Shown: one piece after another, positions 9,502-18,474 of the stretch
Layout: the number at the start of each line of letters is the position of its first letter
How positions within the stretch are numbered: position 1 is the first letter of the stretch
Assembly (NCBI RefSeq): GCF_003006155.1
Contig: NZ_CP023559.1
Span: 1,860,001 to 1,924,000 of the forward strand
DNA: 64,000 nt
From: Salinicola tamaricis
GTDB taxonomy: Bacteria > Pseudomonadota > Gammaproteobacteria > Pseudomonadales > Halomonadaceae
Direction of reading: 5' to 3'
Program-made: the position numbers and the translations under genes
The notes under the pieces: generated by a model
The model's input: only the letters and a program-made list of their open reading frames with translations
What the model was told of the DNA's origin: nothing
Databases searched by the model: none

Positions 9502-10920
9502 ATGACCCCTGCTACCGCTTCCCCATCGCTTGCTCTGCCGCCGCGGCCCTCGGAGGCCGCGCTCGAGGCGCTGATCGGCGAACTCGCGCCGCGACTCGGC
9601 GAGCGGATCACCACCGCCCGCGGCGTGCGCGATCAGCACGGTCATGATGAGTCCTGGCATCACCCGGCCGCGCCGGATGCGGTCTGTTTTCCCCACACCA
9701 CCGAAGAGGTGGCCGCGGTTGTCAACGCCTGCGCCCGCCACCGGGTGCCGGTGATCCCCTACGGGGTCGGCACCTCGATCGAAGGGCAGGTGATCGCCGA
9801 GCACGGTGGACTGTGTGTCGATCTCTCGGCGATGAATGCGATTCTCGTCGTGCGCCCCGAGGACATGGACGCCACCGTCCAGCCCGGCGTGACCCGGACC
9901 CAGCTCAATAGCCACCTGCGTGCCAGCGGCCTGTTCTTCTCTGTCGACCCGGGCGCAGATGCGAGCATGGGCGGCATGGCCTCGACCCGGGCCAGTGGCA
10001 CCAACACCGTGCGCTACGGCACCCTCCGCGAGAACGTGCTGGCGATGACGGTGGTGATGCCGGACGGGCGCATCGTCAAGACCGGCAGCCGGGCGCGCAA
10101 GTCCGCTGCCGGCTACGACCTGACCCATCTGATGATCGGCGCCGAAGGCACGCTCGGCATCATCACCGAGCTGACCGTCAGGCTGCACGGCCTGCCCGAG
10201 GCGGTGTCGGCGGCGACCGTGTCTTTCGAGGATGTCGCTGGGGCGGTCGACACCGTGATCGCCTCGATCCAGTACGGTATTCCCATGGCACGCATCGAAC
10301 TGATGGACGCGCTCGCCATGCGCGCGGTCAACCGGTTCTCGCACCTCGACTACGCCGAGAAGCCGACCCTGTTCCTCGAATTTCACGGAACCCATGCTGG
10401 CGTGAAGGAGCAGGCGGAGAGCATGGCCGCGTTGTGCCAGGAGTTCGGCGGCAGCGACTTCGCCTGGGCGACCAAAGAGGAGGAGCGCAGCGCGCTATGG
10501 CAGGCACGCCACGACGCGGCCTACGCAGCCAAGGCGCTGCGCCCGGGGGCGGAGTTTCTGGCCACGGATATCTGCGTACCGATCTCCGAGCTCGCCGCCT
10601 GCATTGAAGCGACCCAGGCCGACGTGGCCGCCAGCGGCCTGATAGCGCCGCTGCTCGGCCATGTCGGGGATGGCAACTTCCATCTGGTCGTCGCGGTGGA
10701 TCGGGAGAGTCCCGACGAACTCGAGACGCTGGCGGCTTTCAACCGGCGCCTGATCGAACGCGCGCTCGCCGCCGGCGGCACCTGCACCGGCGAACATGGT
10801 ATCGGCAGCGGTAAGCGCGCCTATATGGAGGCCGAACATGGCGAGGGCTGGGCGGTGATGCGCACCCTCAAGGCCGCACTCGATCCGCTGGGCATCATGA
10901 ACCCCGGCAAGCTGGTATAG
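9502..10920 (+). CDS. FAD-binding D-lactate/glycolate-type dehydrogenase
   Basis: 472-residue cytoplasmic or membrane-associated flavoprotein of the D-lactate dehydrogenase (cytochrome)/GlcD family. It oxidises a 2-hydroxy acid, probably D-lactate, and passes electrons to quinone or cytochrome. The FAD-binding PCMH domain spans about residues 55-235, with VPVIPYGVGTSIEGQV at 82-97, GGMASTRASGTNTVRYG and MIGAEGTLGIITELTVRL. The C-terminal cap ends with GGTCTGEHGIGSGK and PLGIMNPGKLV. The ATG at 9502 is chosen over in-frame 9481 and 9382 because GAGG lies 8-12 nt upstream and homologues start near here. The gene is intact and single, and a hairpin terminator follows. The absence of glcE/glcF neighbours favours the single-subunit Dld type over glycolate oxidase. 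Confidence 0.88.
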   Translation: MTPATASPSLALPPRPSEAALEALIGELAPRLGERITTARGVRDQHGHDESWHHPAAPDAVCFPHTTEEVAAVVNACARHRVPVIPYGVGTSIEGQVIAEHGGLCVDLSAMNAILVVRPEDMDATVQPGVTRTQLNSHLRASGLFFSVDPGADASMGGMASTRASGTNTVRYGTLRENVLAMTVVMPDGRIVKTGSRARKSAAGYDLTHLMIGAEGTLGIITELTVRLHGLPEAVSAATVSFEDVAGAVDTVIASIQYGIPMARIELMDALAMRAVNRFSHLDYAEKPTLFLEFHGTHAGVKEQAESMAALCQEFGGSDFAWATKEEERSALWQARHDAAYAAKALRPGAEFLATDICVPISELAACIEATQADVAASGLIAPLLGHVGDGNFHLVVAVDRESPDELETLAAFNRRLIERALAAGGTCTGEHGIGSGKRAYMEAEHGEGWAVMRTLKAALDPLGIMNPGKLV

Positions 10921-10946
10921 CGCTGACGGAACCACCCGGGCAGAAG

Positions 10947-10976
10947 ACGGCCCCGCTCCGCTGTGGGCGGGGCCGT
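10947..10976. terminator. Bidirectional hairpin terminator
   Basis: A perfect 10-bp stem (ACGGCCCCGC with GCGGGGCCGT) and a 10-nt loop lie between the convergent stops of the FAD oxidase and the alanine symporter. There is no strong T-run on either side. Confidence 0.7.
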
Positions 10977-10988
10977 GATCGCGGGGGC

Positions 10989-12461
10989 TCAGCCCCGGCT
11001 GGCGGCGGGGGTATTGCCCAGGGTGCGGTGGGCGCGTTCGAGATCTTCCGGCGCCAGCTCCCACGCCTGCGGGTCCAGATCGAGTTCCGGGTGGTCCTTG
11101 GCGTTGAAGATCGGGCGTTCGATGCCCCGGCGCCGCTGACCGTCGAAGTCCTTGAGGATGCGCAGCCCCGACTTGAACAGCAGGATAAGCGCGACCAGGT
11201 TGGCAACCGCCAGCAGGCCCATGGTGACGTCGGCGAAGCCGAAGACCGTGCCCAGATCGGTGGTCGCGCCCCAGCACACCAGCAGCACGATGGCCACGCG
11301 GAAGGCGTTGAACAGGGTCTGGTTGCCGCGGCTGAAGTAGTTGAGGCTGTTTTCGCCCAGATAGTAGTTGTAGAGGATGGTGCTGAAGGCGAACAGCAGC
11401 AGCGCCAGACTGACGAAGGTGCGACCCCACTCACCGACATGGTCGGCCATCGACGCCTGGGTCAGTGCGATCCCCGCCACGTCGCTGGTCGAGGCCGGGT
11501 CATAGACGCCGCTGAGCAGGATCATGAACGCGGTGGCCGAGCAGATGACCACGGTGTCGATGAACACCGAGAACGCCTGCACGATGCCCTGGTTGGCCGG
11601 ATGCGGCACATAGGCCACGGCGGCCACGTTGGGCGCGCTGCCGAGGCCCGCTTCGTTGGAGAACAGGCCGCGCTTGACGCCCATCATGATCGCCGCACCG
11701 ATACCGCCGCCGATCGCCGGTTCGAGGCCAAAGGCGCTCTTCACGATCAGCACGATCACGTCGGGGATCTTCTCGATGTTGAGGCCCAGCACCAGCAGCG
11801 CGATCAGCAGATAGCCGCCGGCCATGAACGGCACCAGCACCTCGGAGATACGCGCGATGCGCTTGATGCCGCCGAAGATGATCAGGCCCACGATCAGCGC
11901 CAGGCCCAGGCCGCTGTAGAGCACCGGTACGCCGAAGGCATCGCCGAACGACGTCGCCACGGCGTAGGACTGCAGCGCGGTGAAGGCGAAGCCGAAGGTC
12001 ACCAGCAGCAGCACCGAATAGACCACCGCCAGCCAGCGCCAGCGCTGCCCCAGACCACGCGAGATGTAGTAGGCCGGGCCGCCGCGGTAGGTACCGTCGG
12101 CCTCGGCTTCCTTGTAGGTCTGAGCCAGGGTGCACTCCAGAAAGCTGGTGGCCATGCCCATCAGGCCGACCACCCACATCCAGAATATCGCCCCCGGCCC
12201 GCCGAGGGTGATCGCCACCGCCACACCGGCGATGTTGCCGCCGCCGACGCGTCCGGCCACCGACAGCACCAGCGCCTGGAATGAGCTCAGATGGCCGTGC
12301 TTGTCGCGCCGGAAGGCCTGGCTGGCGCCGAGAATGCGAAACATCTGGCCGAAGTAGCGAAACTGCACGAAGCGTGAGGCGAGGGTGAAGCCGACGCCCA
12401 CGGCGATCAGCAGCACCAGCAGGACCTTGCCCCACAGCAGGTCGTTGAGGAAATCCAGCAT
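10989..12461 (-). CDS. Alanine/glycine:cation symporter (AGCS family)
   Basis: 490-residue inner-membrane sodium:amino-acid symporter, intact. N-terminal LNDLLWGKVLLVLLIAVGVG is followed by the AGCS signature region LSSFQALVLSVAGRVGGGNI, AGVAVAITLGGPGAIFWMWV and FLECTLAQTYKE. GLFSNEAGLGSAPNVAAVAY and about ten hydrophobic helices follow. Note that most AGCS members read 'S(A/G)R(V/I)G.GNI', and here VAGRVGGGNI fits. It imports alanine or glycine with Na+ (family knowledge). It is divergent from an HTH regulator 277 bp away, which may control it. A 15-bp x5 tandem repeat occupies the leader only 20 bp before the ATG. Confidence 0.93.
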   Translation of the reverse strand: MLDFLNDLLWGKVLLVLLIAVGVGFTLASRFVQFRYFGQMFRILGASQAFRRDKHGHLSSFQALVLSVAGRVGGGNIAGVAVAITLGGPGAIFWMWVVGLMGMATSFLECTLAQTYKEAEADGTYRGGPAYYISRGLGQRWRWLAVVYSVLLLVTFGFAFTALQSYAVATSFGDAFGVPVLYSGLGLALIVGLIIFGGIKRIARISEVLVPFMAGGYLLIALLVLGLNIEKIPDVIVLIVKSAFGLEPAIGGGIGAAIMMGVKRGLFSNEAGLGSAPNVAAVAYVPHPANQGIVQAFSVFIDTVVICSATAFMILLSGVYDPASTSDVAGIALTQASMADHVGEWGRTFVSLALLLFAFSTILYNYYLGENSLNYFSRGNQTLFNAFRVAIVLLVCWGATTDLGTVFGFADVTMGLLAVANLVALILLFKSGLRILKDFDGQRRRGIERPIFNAKDHPELDLDPQAWELAPEDLERAHRTLGNTPAASRG

Positions 12462-12480
12462 GCGTTGTCTCCGCTCTTGT

Positions 12481-12555
12481 GTTGTTGTGAGTCCGGTTGT
12501 TGTGAATTCAGCTGTTGTGAATCCGGTTGTTATGCAACGAGTTGTTGTGGAACGC
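12481..12555. repeat. 15-bp tandem repeat, exactly five units
   Basis: Five consecutive 15-bp units (12481, 12496, 12511, 12526, 12541) share the core GTTGTTGTGAATCCG on the plus strand. Units 1-3 are nearly identical; units 4 and 5 are diverged. Read in the direction of the symporter gene the RNA would be a C/A-rich, weakly structured leader (repeated CACAACAAC) ending 19 nt before the ATG. Confidence 0.9.
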
Positions 12556-12699
12556 GTGGTCGCGGACGCGCCATCGTGACGCGCGTCGTCCTGGACCGCG
12601 TTGTGGACGGCATCGAGGCGTCGCCACGCATTTAATCACTCGCTGAGCGGCGGGGAATTTGACGTCCTGTTGCAGCCTGACGCACTCTTTTGCGCACCC

Positions 12700-12719
12700 A
12701 GTGCACCAGAGTGCACCAG
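12700..12719. promoter_or_regulatory. Paired 10-bp direct repeat before the HTH regulator
   Basis: AGTGCACCAG occurs twice head to tail, starting at 12700 and 12710. Each copy contains the palindrome GTGCAC. It lies 20 bp upstream of the regulator start, where an autoregulatory operator would sit. The 10-bp spacing places both sites on one helix face. Confidence 0.4.
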
Positions 12720-12738
12720 CCTTCAGCGAGCCCTTCTC

Positions 12739-13560
12739 ATGCAGGACGATTTCGCCGCCAATCTGCGGCTGCTGTGCAGCTACTACCGCTCGATTGCCGA
12801 GGTGTGTCGGCGGCTGGAGATCAATCGCGCCCAGTTCAACCGCTACCTCAGCGGGCGCTACCGGCCCGCCGGCCACACCATGCGCCGGGTCTGCGATTTC
12901 TTCGGGGTCGAGCTCCACGAGATCGTGCTGCCCCACGCCGAGTTCCAGACGCTGGTGCGGCTGCGCCCCGGCACGCCGGGGCAGGGAGGCGCCGAGGGTG
13001 TTGCTGCTGACCTGGGGTTACCGGCGGCGCTGCTGGAGACGGGCCGCCAGGGGATGTCGCGCTATCTGGGCTACTACCACGAGTACTACCTGGCGATGTC
13101 GCGACCCGGGCACGTGCTGTGCACCCTGGTGTGCCTCGAGCGCCGCGGCGACGACGTGGTCTACCAGCGCACCGAGCGCATGCCGGCCGTCGGCGGTGGG
13201 CGGCTATGTCACAACCGCTACCGAGGGGTGGCGATGCTGCTGAGCGACCGTCTGTTCCTGGTCGACCACGAGTCGCTCAACGGCCACGAGATCACCCAGA
13301 CGATCCTGTTCCCTAGCTTCAAGAGCCAGGTCTACCGGCTTTCCGGTCTCAAGCTCGGTGTCGCCGACAGCAGCGAGCGCATGCCCTGCAGCGTGCGGGT
13401 GGTCTACGAGCGTCTCCCGGGGGCACTGAACGTGCGCCAGGCGCTGGCGGGGTGCGGCCTGTATGCGCTGGATGATCCGCGCCTCGACCCGGCGCTGGTG
13501 GCGGCGATCCGCAACGATGTGGGGCCCGGGGAGTGGCAGTTTCGGGCACGCTACGTCTAA
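12739..13560 (+). CDS. Helix-turn-helix (XRE-like) transcriptional regulator
   Basis: About 273 residues. The N-terminal XRE-type DNA-binding domain (residues ~5-60) includes AEVCRRLEINRAQFNRYLSG and RYRPAGHTMRRVCDFFGVEL. A ~200-residue C-terminal domain of no named family follows (MSRYLGYYHEYYLAMSRPGH, a central beta-rich part, and SSERMPCSVRVVYERLPG near the end). The ATG at 12739 is chosen because upstream in-frame codons read as non-coding sequence and the HTH begins right after. The gene faces away from the alanine symporter, so regulation of that gene is likely (inference). The stop codon merges with the start of a 105-bp interspersed repeat. Confidence 0.82.
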   Translation: MQDDFAANLRLLCSYYRSIAEVCRRLEINRAQFNRYLSGRYRPAGHTMRRVCDFFGVELHEIVLPHAEFQTLVRLRPGTPGQGGAEGVAADLGLPAALLETGRQGMSRYLGYYHEYYLAMSRPGHVLCTLVCLERRGDDVVYQRTERMPAVGGGRLCHNRYRGVAMLLSDRLFLVDHESLNGHEITQTILFPSFKSQVYRLSGLKLGVADSSERMPCSVRVVYERLPGALNVRQALAGCGLYALDDPRLDPALVAAIRNDVGPGEWQFRARYV

Positions 13561-13665
13561 GAGCCCATCTCCAAACTCCTCTGACGATGGGCGCCGGGGG
13601 CAGGGCAAAGCGAGGGTCCTTTGCCAGGGATGGCAAAGGTAGCGCCCAGGGAGGGGTTCACAGCG
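13558..13665. repeat. 105-bp interspersed repeat, copy 1
   Basis: This stretch matches, in reverse orientation, 28951-29055 at roughly 90-95 % identity by eye. It contains the palindrome CCTTTGCCA-GGGA-TGGCAAAGG and a second arm pair with GGGCGCC/GGCGCCC-type ends. It begins at the stop codon of the HTH regulator. Both copies directly follow a gene, so it may act as a terminator or mRNA 3'-end structure. No coding content is convincing. Confidence 0.85.
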
Positions 13666-13733
13666 CCCTCGCGACGCCCTGCCGCCGGATAAGCCCACGT
13701 CGTCTAGGAGCTGTGAAAGGCGTTCTAAGAGCC

Positions 13734-13765
13734 AGCGCCGGCGGGCGGGTTGCCACGCCGGCGCT
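13734..13765. terminator. Hairpin between HTH regulator and PhoD gene
   Basis: A 10-bp perfect stem (AGCGCCGGCG with CGCCGGCGCT) and a 12-nt loop lie 33 bp beyond the PhoD stop. It may end PhoD transcription. No T-tract follows. Confidence 0.45.
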
Positions 13766-13798
13766 GTGTGCCAGGTGCTGCCTGAAAAATCGGCGAGC

Positions 13799-15369
13799 TC
13801 AGGCGCGGTTTTCGGGCGTCAGCATCTGGGTATGCAGGGCGGTGCCGTCGCTATCCTTCAGCGTTACCGTCAGCGTTTCGCTCGCGCCGTCGAGGTCGAC
13901 CTGACCGAAGAACTGATAGCCCGCCGAGGGCGGCAGGTTCTTCTGGCCCGCCGGCGGCGCCTTCTGGAACACCACCTTGGGGCCGAAAGTGGCGTCTAAG
14001 TCATTGGGGCCGAAGGTGCCGGCGTGCAGTGGGCCGCTGACGAACTCCCAGAACGGTTTGAACTGCTTGAAGGCGGCGCGCTCCGGCGCATAGTGGTGGG
14101 CGGCGGTGTAGTGCACGTCGGCGGTGAACCACACCACGTTGGCGATATCGTCGTCGCGGATCGCCTTGAGCAGGCGGGCGAGCTCCAGCTCGCGGCCCAG
14201 CGGCTGGCCGGGGTCGGCGTTGGCGATCGCCTCGAAGTCGTCGCCATCCGGCACCACCAGGCCGATTGGCATGTCGGCGGCGATGATCTTCCAGGTCGCG
14301 GTGGAGCGCTTGAGCGCCTGGTGCAGCCAGCGGAACTGATCCTCACCGATGAAGGCGGTGGCCGGCGAGCCCTCGGCCTGAAGATTGGCGCTGTTGGGGC
14401 CGCGGTAGCTGCGCATGTCGAGCATGAACACCTCCATGCCCGGGCCGTAGGCGAAGCGGTAGATGCGCTGCGGCGCCGCCGCCGCCCGACAGCCGCACAT
14501 GTAGTCGAGAAACGCCTGGCGGGCGCGGGCCGCGAGTAGGGCCACGCGCTTCTCGGTATAGCGGTCGTCGTCGAGGATCTCCTGCGGGTACCAGTTGTTG
14601 ATCGTCTCGTGGTCGTCCCACTGGGCCAGGATCGGCACCTCGGCGGCAAAGCGGCGGAAGTTGGCATCGAGATGGTTGTAGGCGTGCTGGCCGCGATACT
14701 CCTCGAGGGTTTCGGCCACCTTTGCTTGGCTGGGGTGACCATGTTGCGCCAGGTGCTGCCATCGGGCAGCGCGACCTGCGAGTCGAGCGGGCCATCGGCG
14801 TAGACGCTGTCGCCGGAGTGGATGAAGAAGTCCGGGCGCACCTGGCGCATCGCCTCCCAGGTGCGCATGCCGCCGCGGGACTCATCGATGCCCCAGCCCT
14901 GACCGACCACGTCGCCGGACCACACGAAGCGCAGATCCCGCGGTGCGCTCGGCGGCAGGTGCAGGCGGGCCGACCACCGGCTCGCTGACCGCCCGGGCGT
15001 CACCCAGAGCCGCGAAACGCACCCGATAGTGGACTTCCGGCATGCCGCCGAGCCCGGTGGCATCGAGCTTGCCGATCAGCCCGCTGTCGGGCAGCACATC
15101 GACCCAGGGCAGCTGGCGGGCGGCCCGGAAGTCGGGATTGTCGGCGACCTCGATCAGCATCCGCGCCGGGCGGTCGGCGCGGGCCCACAGCATGGCGCGG
15201 TCGGGCAGTACGTCGCCGCTCATGACCCCGCCCTCCACCGCGGGGCGGCGCCCTTCGGCGAGCACGATGGCCGCGCGCCGAGCAGGCCGGCAGTGGCAAG
15301 GCCGAGCTGGCCGCCGCGGGCCAGCAGTTCGCGACGGGTGATGGGGGCTTGGGCGTGGTCACGGGGCAT
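13799..15369 (-). pseudogene. phoD: Tat-exported PhoD-family alkaline phosphatase (frameshifted)
   Basis: Periplasmic metallophosphatase (phosphodi/monoesterase) of the PhoD family. The start at 15369 gives MPRDHAQAPITRRELLARGG then a hydrophobic stretch, a twin-arginine signal. The N-terminal domain reads GGVMSGDVLPDRAMLWARAD. Catalytic-domain motifs are FVWSGDVVGQGWGIDESRGG, FFIHSGDSVYADGPL (metal-binding D), LAQWDDHETINNWYP and WFTADVHYTAAHHY (metal-binding D-H). The last 306 residues are intact. Indels lie near 15270, 14965 and 14720. The rebuilt length of about 520 residues is normal. It probably supplies phosphate from organic esters. No Pho box was recognised. Confidence 0.88.
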
Positions 15370-15631
15370 CTCCTCGGGCGGTCACGGGCGTTACGCGAGA
15401 AGCCTAGAGCGGGGAGATGACGGCGACGTGAAGCGTCGCCGCACGAGTTCGGTGAACGCAGGTGGTTTTTGCGCAAAAACGCATGTAAGGCCTACGCCAG
15501 GCCGGCCTGCTGCCGATAATCAGCAGAATAGTCGATCGGTCTGTGTATGGGTCAACGGTTGGTCAATTTCCCCTAGGGTCACTCGAGGAGAGTCGGTATG
15601 AGTCAGGCATTACCCCAACGCGTGGCGGATC

Positions 15632-16039
15632 ATGATCCGCGACGTGCTTACCTTGCGTCTCGATCAGTCGCTGCACGATGGCAACGAGGCGATGCGCGAG
15701 CACAAGATTCGGCATCTGCCGGTGCTCGACGCCCAGGACCGACTGGTGGGAATGCTCAATCAGAAGGTGGTGCTGCGTGAGGCGCTGCAGATCACCAACG
15801 TCTATGGCTCGAATCGCCTGAGCCATCACCTGGCCCTGATCTCGGTCGAAGAGGTGCTTTCCGGTGAGGTGCTGACGCTGACGCCGGAGACGCCCCTGGC
15901 CGAAGCCGGCCGCACCCTGCTCGACAATCGTCACGGCGCGATGCCGGTGGTCGACGGCGACGGGCGCCTGGTGGGGATCGTCTCGTCGGTGGATTTCGTG
16001 CACCTGGCGGTGCGCCTGCTCGAGGCCGACTCCGTCTGA
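15632..16039 (+). CDS. Tandem CBS-domain protein
   Basis: 135 residues from the internal ATG: two CBS motifs, MIRDVLTLRLDQSLHDGNEA to KIRHLPVLDAQDRLVGMLNQ, and VLSGEVLTLTPETPLAEAGR to MPVVDGDGRLVGIVSSVDF. CBS pairs bind adenine nucleotides or other ligands and regulate partners (family knowledge). The native start is probably the ATG at 15598, which reads MSQALPQRVA and needs one base to join the CBS frame (giving VADIMIRDVL). It is followed 85 bp downstream by the cyclodeaminase-family gene. It is a stand-alone sensor with unknown partner. Confidence 0.8.
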   Translation: MIRDVLTLRLDQSLHDGNEAMREHKIRHLPVLDAQDRLVGMLNQKVVLREALQITNVYGSNRLSHHLALISVEEVLSGEVLTLTPETPLAEAGRTLLDNRHGAMPVVDGDGRLVGIVSSVDFVHLAVRLLEADSV

Positions 16040-16123
16040 GCGTCGGCGCTTGCGCTGCGGCATCCACACTGGCTAGGGTCGAGCGGATACCACCAATACG
16101 ACACCAGCAGTGAGGGCCAACGG

Positions 16124-17047
16124 ATGCGCCAGATCGGCTATGAGGACGCGCGCGGCGCGCTGGACTGGGCGGGCGCGGTCGAGGCCCTGCGCCAGGGCCA
16201 TCTGGGCGCGCCGCCACAGATCGACGACAGCTTTCTCGGCCCGGCCGGGGGCACGTTGCTCAACCGCTCCTGCTTCATCCCCGGGCTCGGCTACGGCGCC
16301 AAGGCGGTGACCGTATTCGAGGCCAACGCCGCGCGCGGGCTGCCCACGGTGCAGGGGGCGATGCTCTACTTCGCCCCCGAGGATGGTCGGCTGCAGGCGG
16401 TGCTCGACAGCCGCCTGGTCACCGAGATCAAGACCGCCAGCGACTCGGTGCTGGGAGCGCTGTGCCTGGCGCGGCCGCACAGCCGTGAGCTGCTGATCTG
16501 TGGCGCCGGGGCGGTGGCGGCGAGTCTGATCGAAGCGTATAGCGCGCTGTTCCCTTCCCTTGAACGCATCAGCCTGTGGAACCGTACGCCGGCCCGCGCA
16601 ACGGCGCTGGCCGAACGTTATGCCGGCCACCGTATGCCTGTGGTGGCGGTGAGCGAACTGGCCGAGGCCGCCGGCCAGGCGGATATCATCGCCACTGCCA
16701 CCCTGGCGCGTGAGCCGTTTCTGCGTGGCGAGTGGGTGCGGCCCGGCACCCATGTCGATCTGATAGGCGCCTTCAAGTCCGACATGCGCGAGGCCGACGA
16801 CACCCTGCTGACCCGCGCGCGGCTGTTCGTCGACAGCCGCGACAGTACCCTGGGCCATATCGGCGAGTTGGCCATCCCGCTGGCCGCCGGCACCATCGCG
16901 CAGAGCGATGTGCTGGGCGACCTGCGCGAGCTGCTCGGCGGCGCGCCCGGCCGCCGTGACGACAGCGACATCACGCTCTACAAGAACGGTGGTGGCGCGC
17001 ATCTCGATCTGATGATCGCGCGCTATATCGTCGAGGCCAGCGGTTGA
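16124..17047 (+). CDS. Ornithine cyclodeaminase/mu-crystallin family protein
   Basis: 307 residues, intact. The NAD(P)-binding Rossmann part contains RELLICGAGAVAASLIEAYS and RISLWNRTPARATALAERYA. Family signatures are GLGYGAKAVTVFEANAARGL, GTHVDLIGAFKSDMREADD and TLYKNGGGAHLDLMIA. Family members are ornithine cyclodeaminase, L-alanine dehydrogenase, or Delta1-pyrroline/piperideine-2-carboxylate reductase. The last is common for short versions without an ornithine operon, but the activity cannot be fixed from sequence alone. Its last seven codons, including the stop, are tandemly duplicated downstream. Confidence 0.88.
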   Translation: MRQIGYEDARGALDWAGAVEALRQGHLGAPPQIDDSFLGPAGGTLLNRSCFIPGLGYGAKAVTVFEANAARGLPTVQGAMLYFAPEDGRLQAVLDSRLVTEIKTASDSVLGALCLARPHSRELLICGAGAVAASLIEAYSALFPSLERISLWNRTPARATALAERYAGHRMPVVAVSELAEAAGQADIIATATLAREPFLRGEWVRPGTHVDLIGAFKSDMREADDTLLTRARLFVDSRDSTLGHIGELAIPLAAGTIAQSDVLGDLRELLGGAPGRRDDSDITLYKNGGGAHLDLMIARYIVEASG

Positions 17048-17068
17048 ATCGTCGAGGCCAGCGGCTGA
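17027..17068. repeat. 21-bp tandem duplication spanning a stop codon
   Basis: The final 21 bp of the cyclodeaminase-family gene (codons IVEASG plus TGA, 17027-17047) are repeated at once as 17048-17068 with one mismatch. The second copy keeps the same frame and also ends in TGA, so it is a silent duplication beyond the stop. Confidence 0.85.
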
Positions 17069-17098
17069 GTCCCTGTGGCGGCGGGCAGGGGCGCGCGC

Positions 17099-18285
17099 CT
17101 ATCGAGCCGAGCCTTCCTCCGCGGGGGCGTCGATAGCGGCGCCGATGTTGGCTTCGGCTGCGGCCTCGGCGTAGGTGGGATAGTCGATATAGCCGACGTC
17201 AGTGCCGCCGTACATCGTCGCCGGGTCGACGTCGTTCAGCGGCCAGCCGTGGTAGAGCCGTTGGGGCAGGTCGGGGTTGGCGATGAAAGGACGCCCGAAG
17301 GCGAACAGATCGCCGTAGCCCCGTTCGCGCATCCAGAGGGCTTTCTCAGGCGTGTAGCGCCCCGCATAGAGCAGGCAGCCGGAAAACGTCTCGCGCACGG
17401 CGCGGTAGAAGGTCTCCGGCAGATCCGGGGCGTTGTCCCAGTCCGCTTCAGCGAGCGACACGTAGGCGACGCCAGCCTGTTCCAGGCGCTCGATGGCGGT
17501 GAGGTAGGTGGTATGCGGGTCGCTCTCGACCAGCCCCAGATAGACGCGATCCTCCTCGGTGCTCTCGAACAGCGGCGAGAAGCGCACGCCGACGCGTTCC
17601 GCACCGAAGATGCCGGCCACCGCGTCGACGATCTCCTCGAGAAAGCGCAGGCGGTTGTCGAGGCTACCGCCGTAACGGTCGGTACGGGTGTTGGTGTGCT
17701 CGGACAGGAACTGGTTGACCAGATAGCCGTTGGCGCAGTGCAGTTCGACCCCGTCGAGGCCCGCTGCCAGGGCATTGCGCGCTGCCTGGGCGTAGCGTTC
17801 GACCAGGTCTTCGACGCCGGCAGTGGTCAGCGCCTCGGGTTCGCTTGGCGCGGTGAGCATGCCTTCGCCCGGTGCGGTCTCGACGAAGACGCTGACCGAG
17901 TCGGCGCGGATCGCCGACGGCGCGATCGGCGCCTTACCGCCCGGCTGCAGCGAGCGGTGCGAGACCCGCCCGACATGCCATAGCTGGAGAAGATCACGCC
18001 ACCGCGGGCATGAACGGCTGCGGTGACTGCCCGCCAGCCCGCGATCTGCGCCTGCGAATGGATACCCGGCGTCCAGGCGTAGCCCTGGCCCCGCGGCTCG
18101 ATCTGCGTGCCTTCGGTGACCATGAAGCCGGCACCCGCACGCTGGCTGTAGTACTCGACCATCCAGTCGTTGGGGACGTTACCCGGCTGGCTGCTGCGCG
18201 AGCGCGTCAGCGGCGGCAACACGATACGGTTTTTCAGGGTATACGGCCCCAGTCTGACCGATTCGAACAGTGCTGCGTTATTCAC
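17099..18285 (-). pseudogene. Old Yellow Enzyme family ene-reductase (frameshifted)
   Basis: FMN-dependent alkene/enone reductase (NemA/OYE family). The start at 18285 gives MNNAALFESVRLGPYTLKNR, then IVLPPLTRSRSSQPGNVPND. The LWHVGR motif is split by one indel near 17985. The active-site HCANGYLVNQFLSEHTNTRT (His/Asn substrate pair) and DRYGGSLDNRLRF are intact, as is FGRPFIANPDLPQRLY near the end. About 395 residues when repaired. It is divergent from a LysR gene 190 bp away that probably controls it. Likely role: detoxification of electrophilic enones or nitro compounds using NAD(P)H (family knowledge). Confidence 0.9.
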
Positions 18286-18371
18286 TCTCTTCCCTCTCCT
18301 GGCGGCGAAGCCTGTCCGCCGCGTCTCGGTCGAATTCGATGCGGAGAGAGTAGGGAGTCCGCGCTACCATT

Positions 18372-18386
18372 AGAAACAAGGTTTCT
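18372..18386. promoter_or_regulatory. Inverted repeat in the OYE/LysR divergent promoter
   Basis: AGAAAC-AAG-GTTTCT is a 6-bp perfect dyad in the 190-bp region between divergent OYE and LysR genes. It is flanked by A/T-rich sequence, in the position expected for a LysR binding site. Confidence 0.45.
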
Positions 18387-18474
18387 TTGTAAAGGTCACC
18401 AATATGAGTGGGATGGTTGGAACGATGAGCGTGGGCCAGGCGACAGCGCCAGGCCACTGGGGGGTACAGCGCGT

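Noticed and set aside
9502..10920. Glycolate oxidase subunit GlcD
   Set aside because: No glcE or glcF follows; a terminator closes the gene at once, so a single-subunit D-lactate-type enzyme is more likely.
12385..12579. Plus-strand frame with VVVNP-type pentapeptide repeats
   Set aside because: The pentapeptide simply reflects the 15-bp DNA repeat. The frame is antisense to the symporter start and has no supporting start signals.
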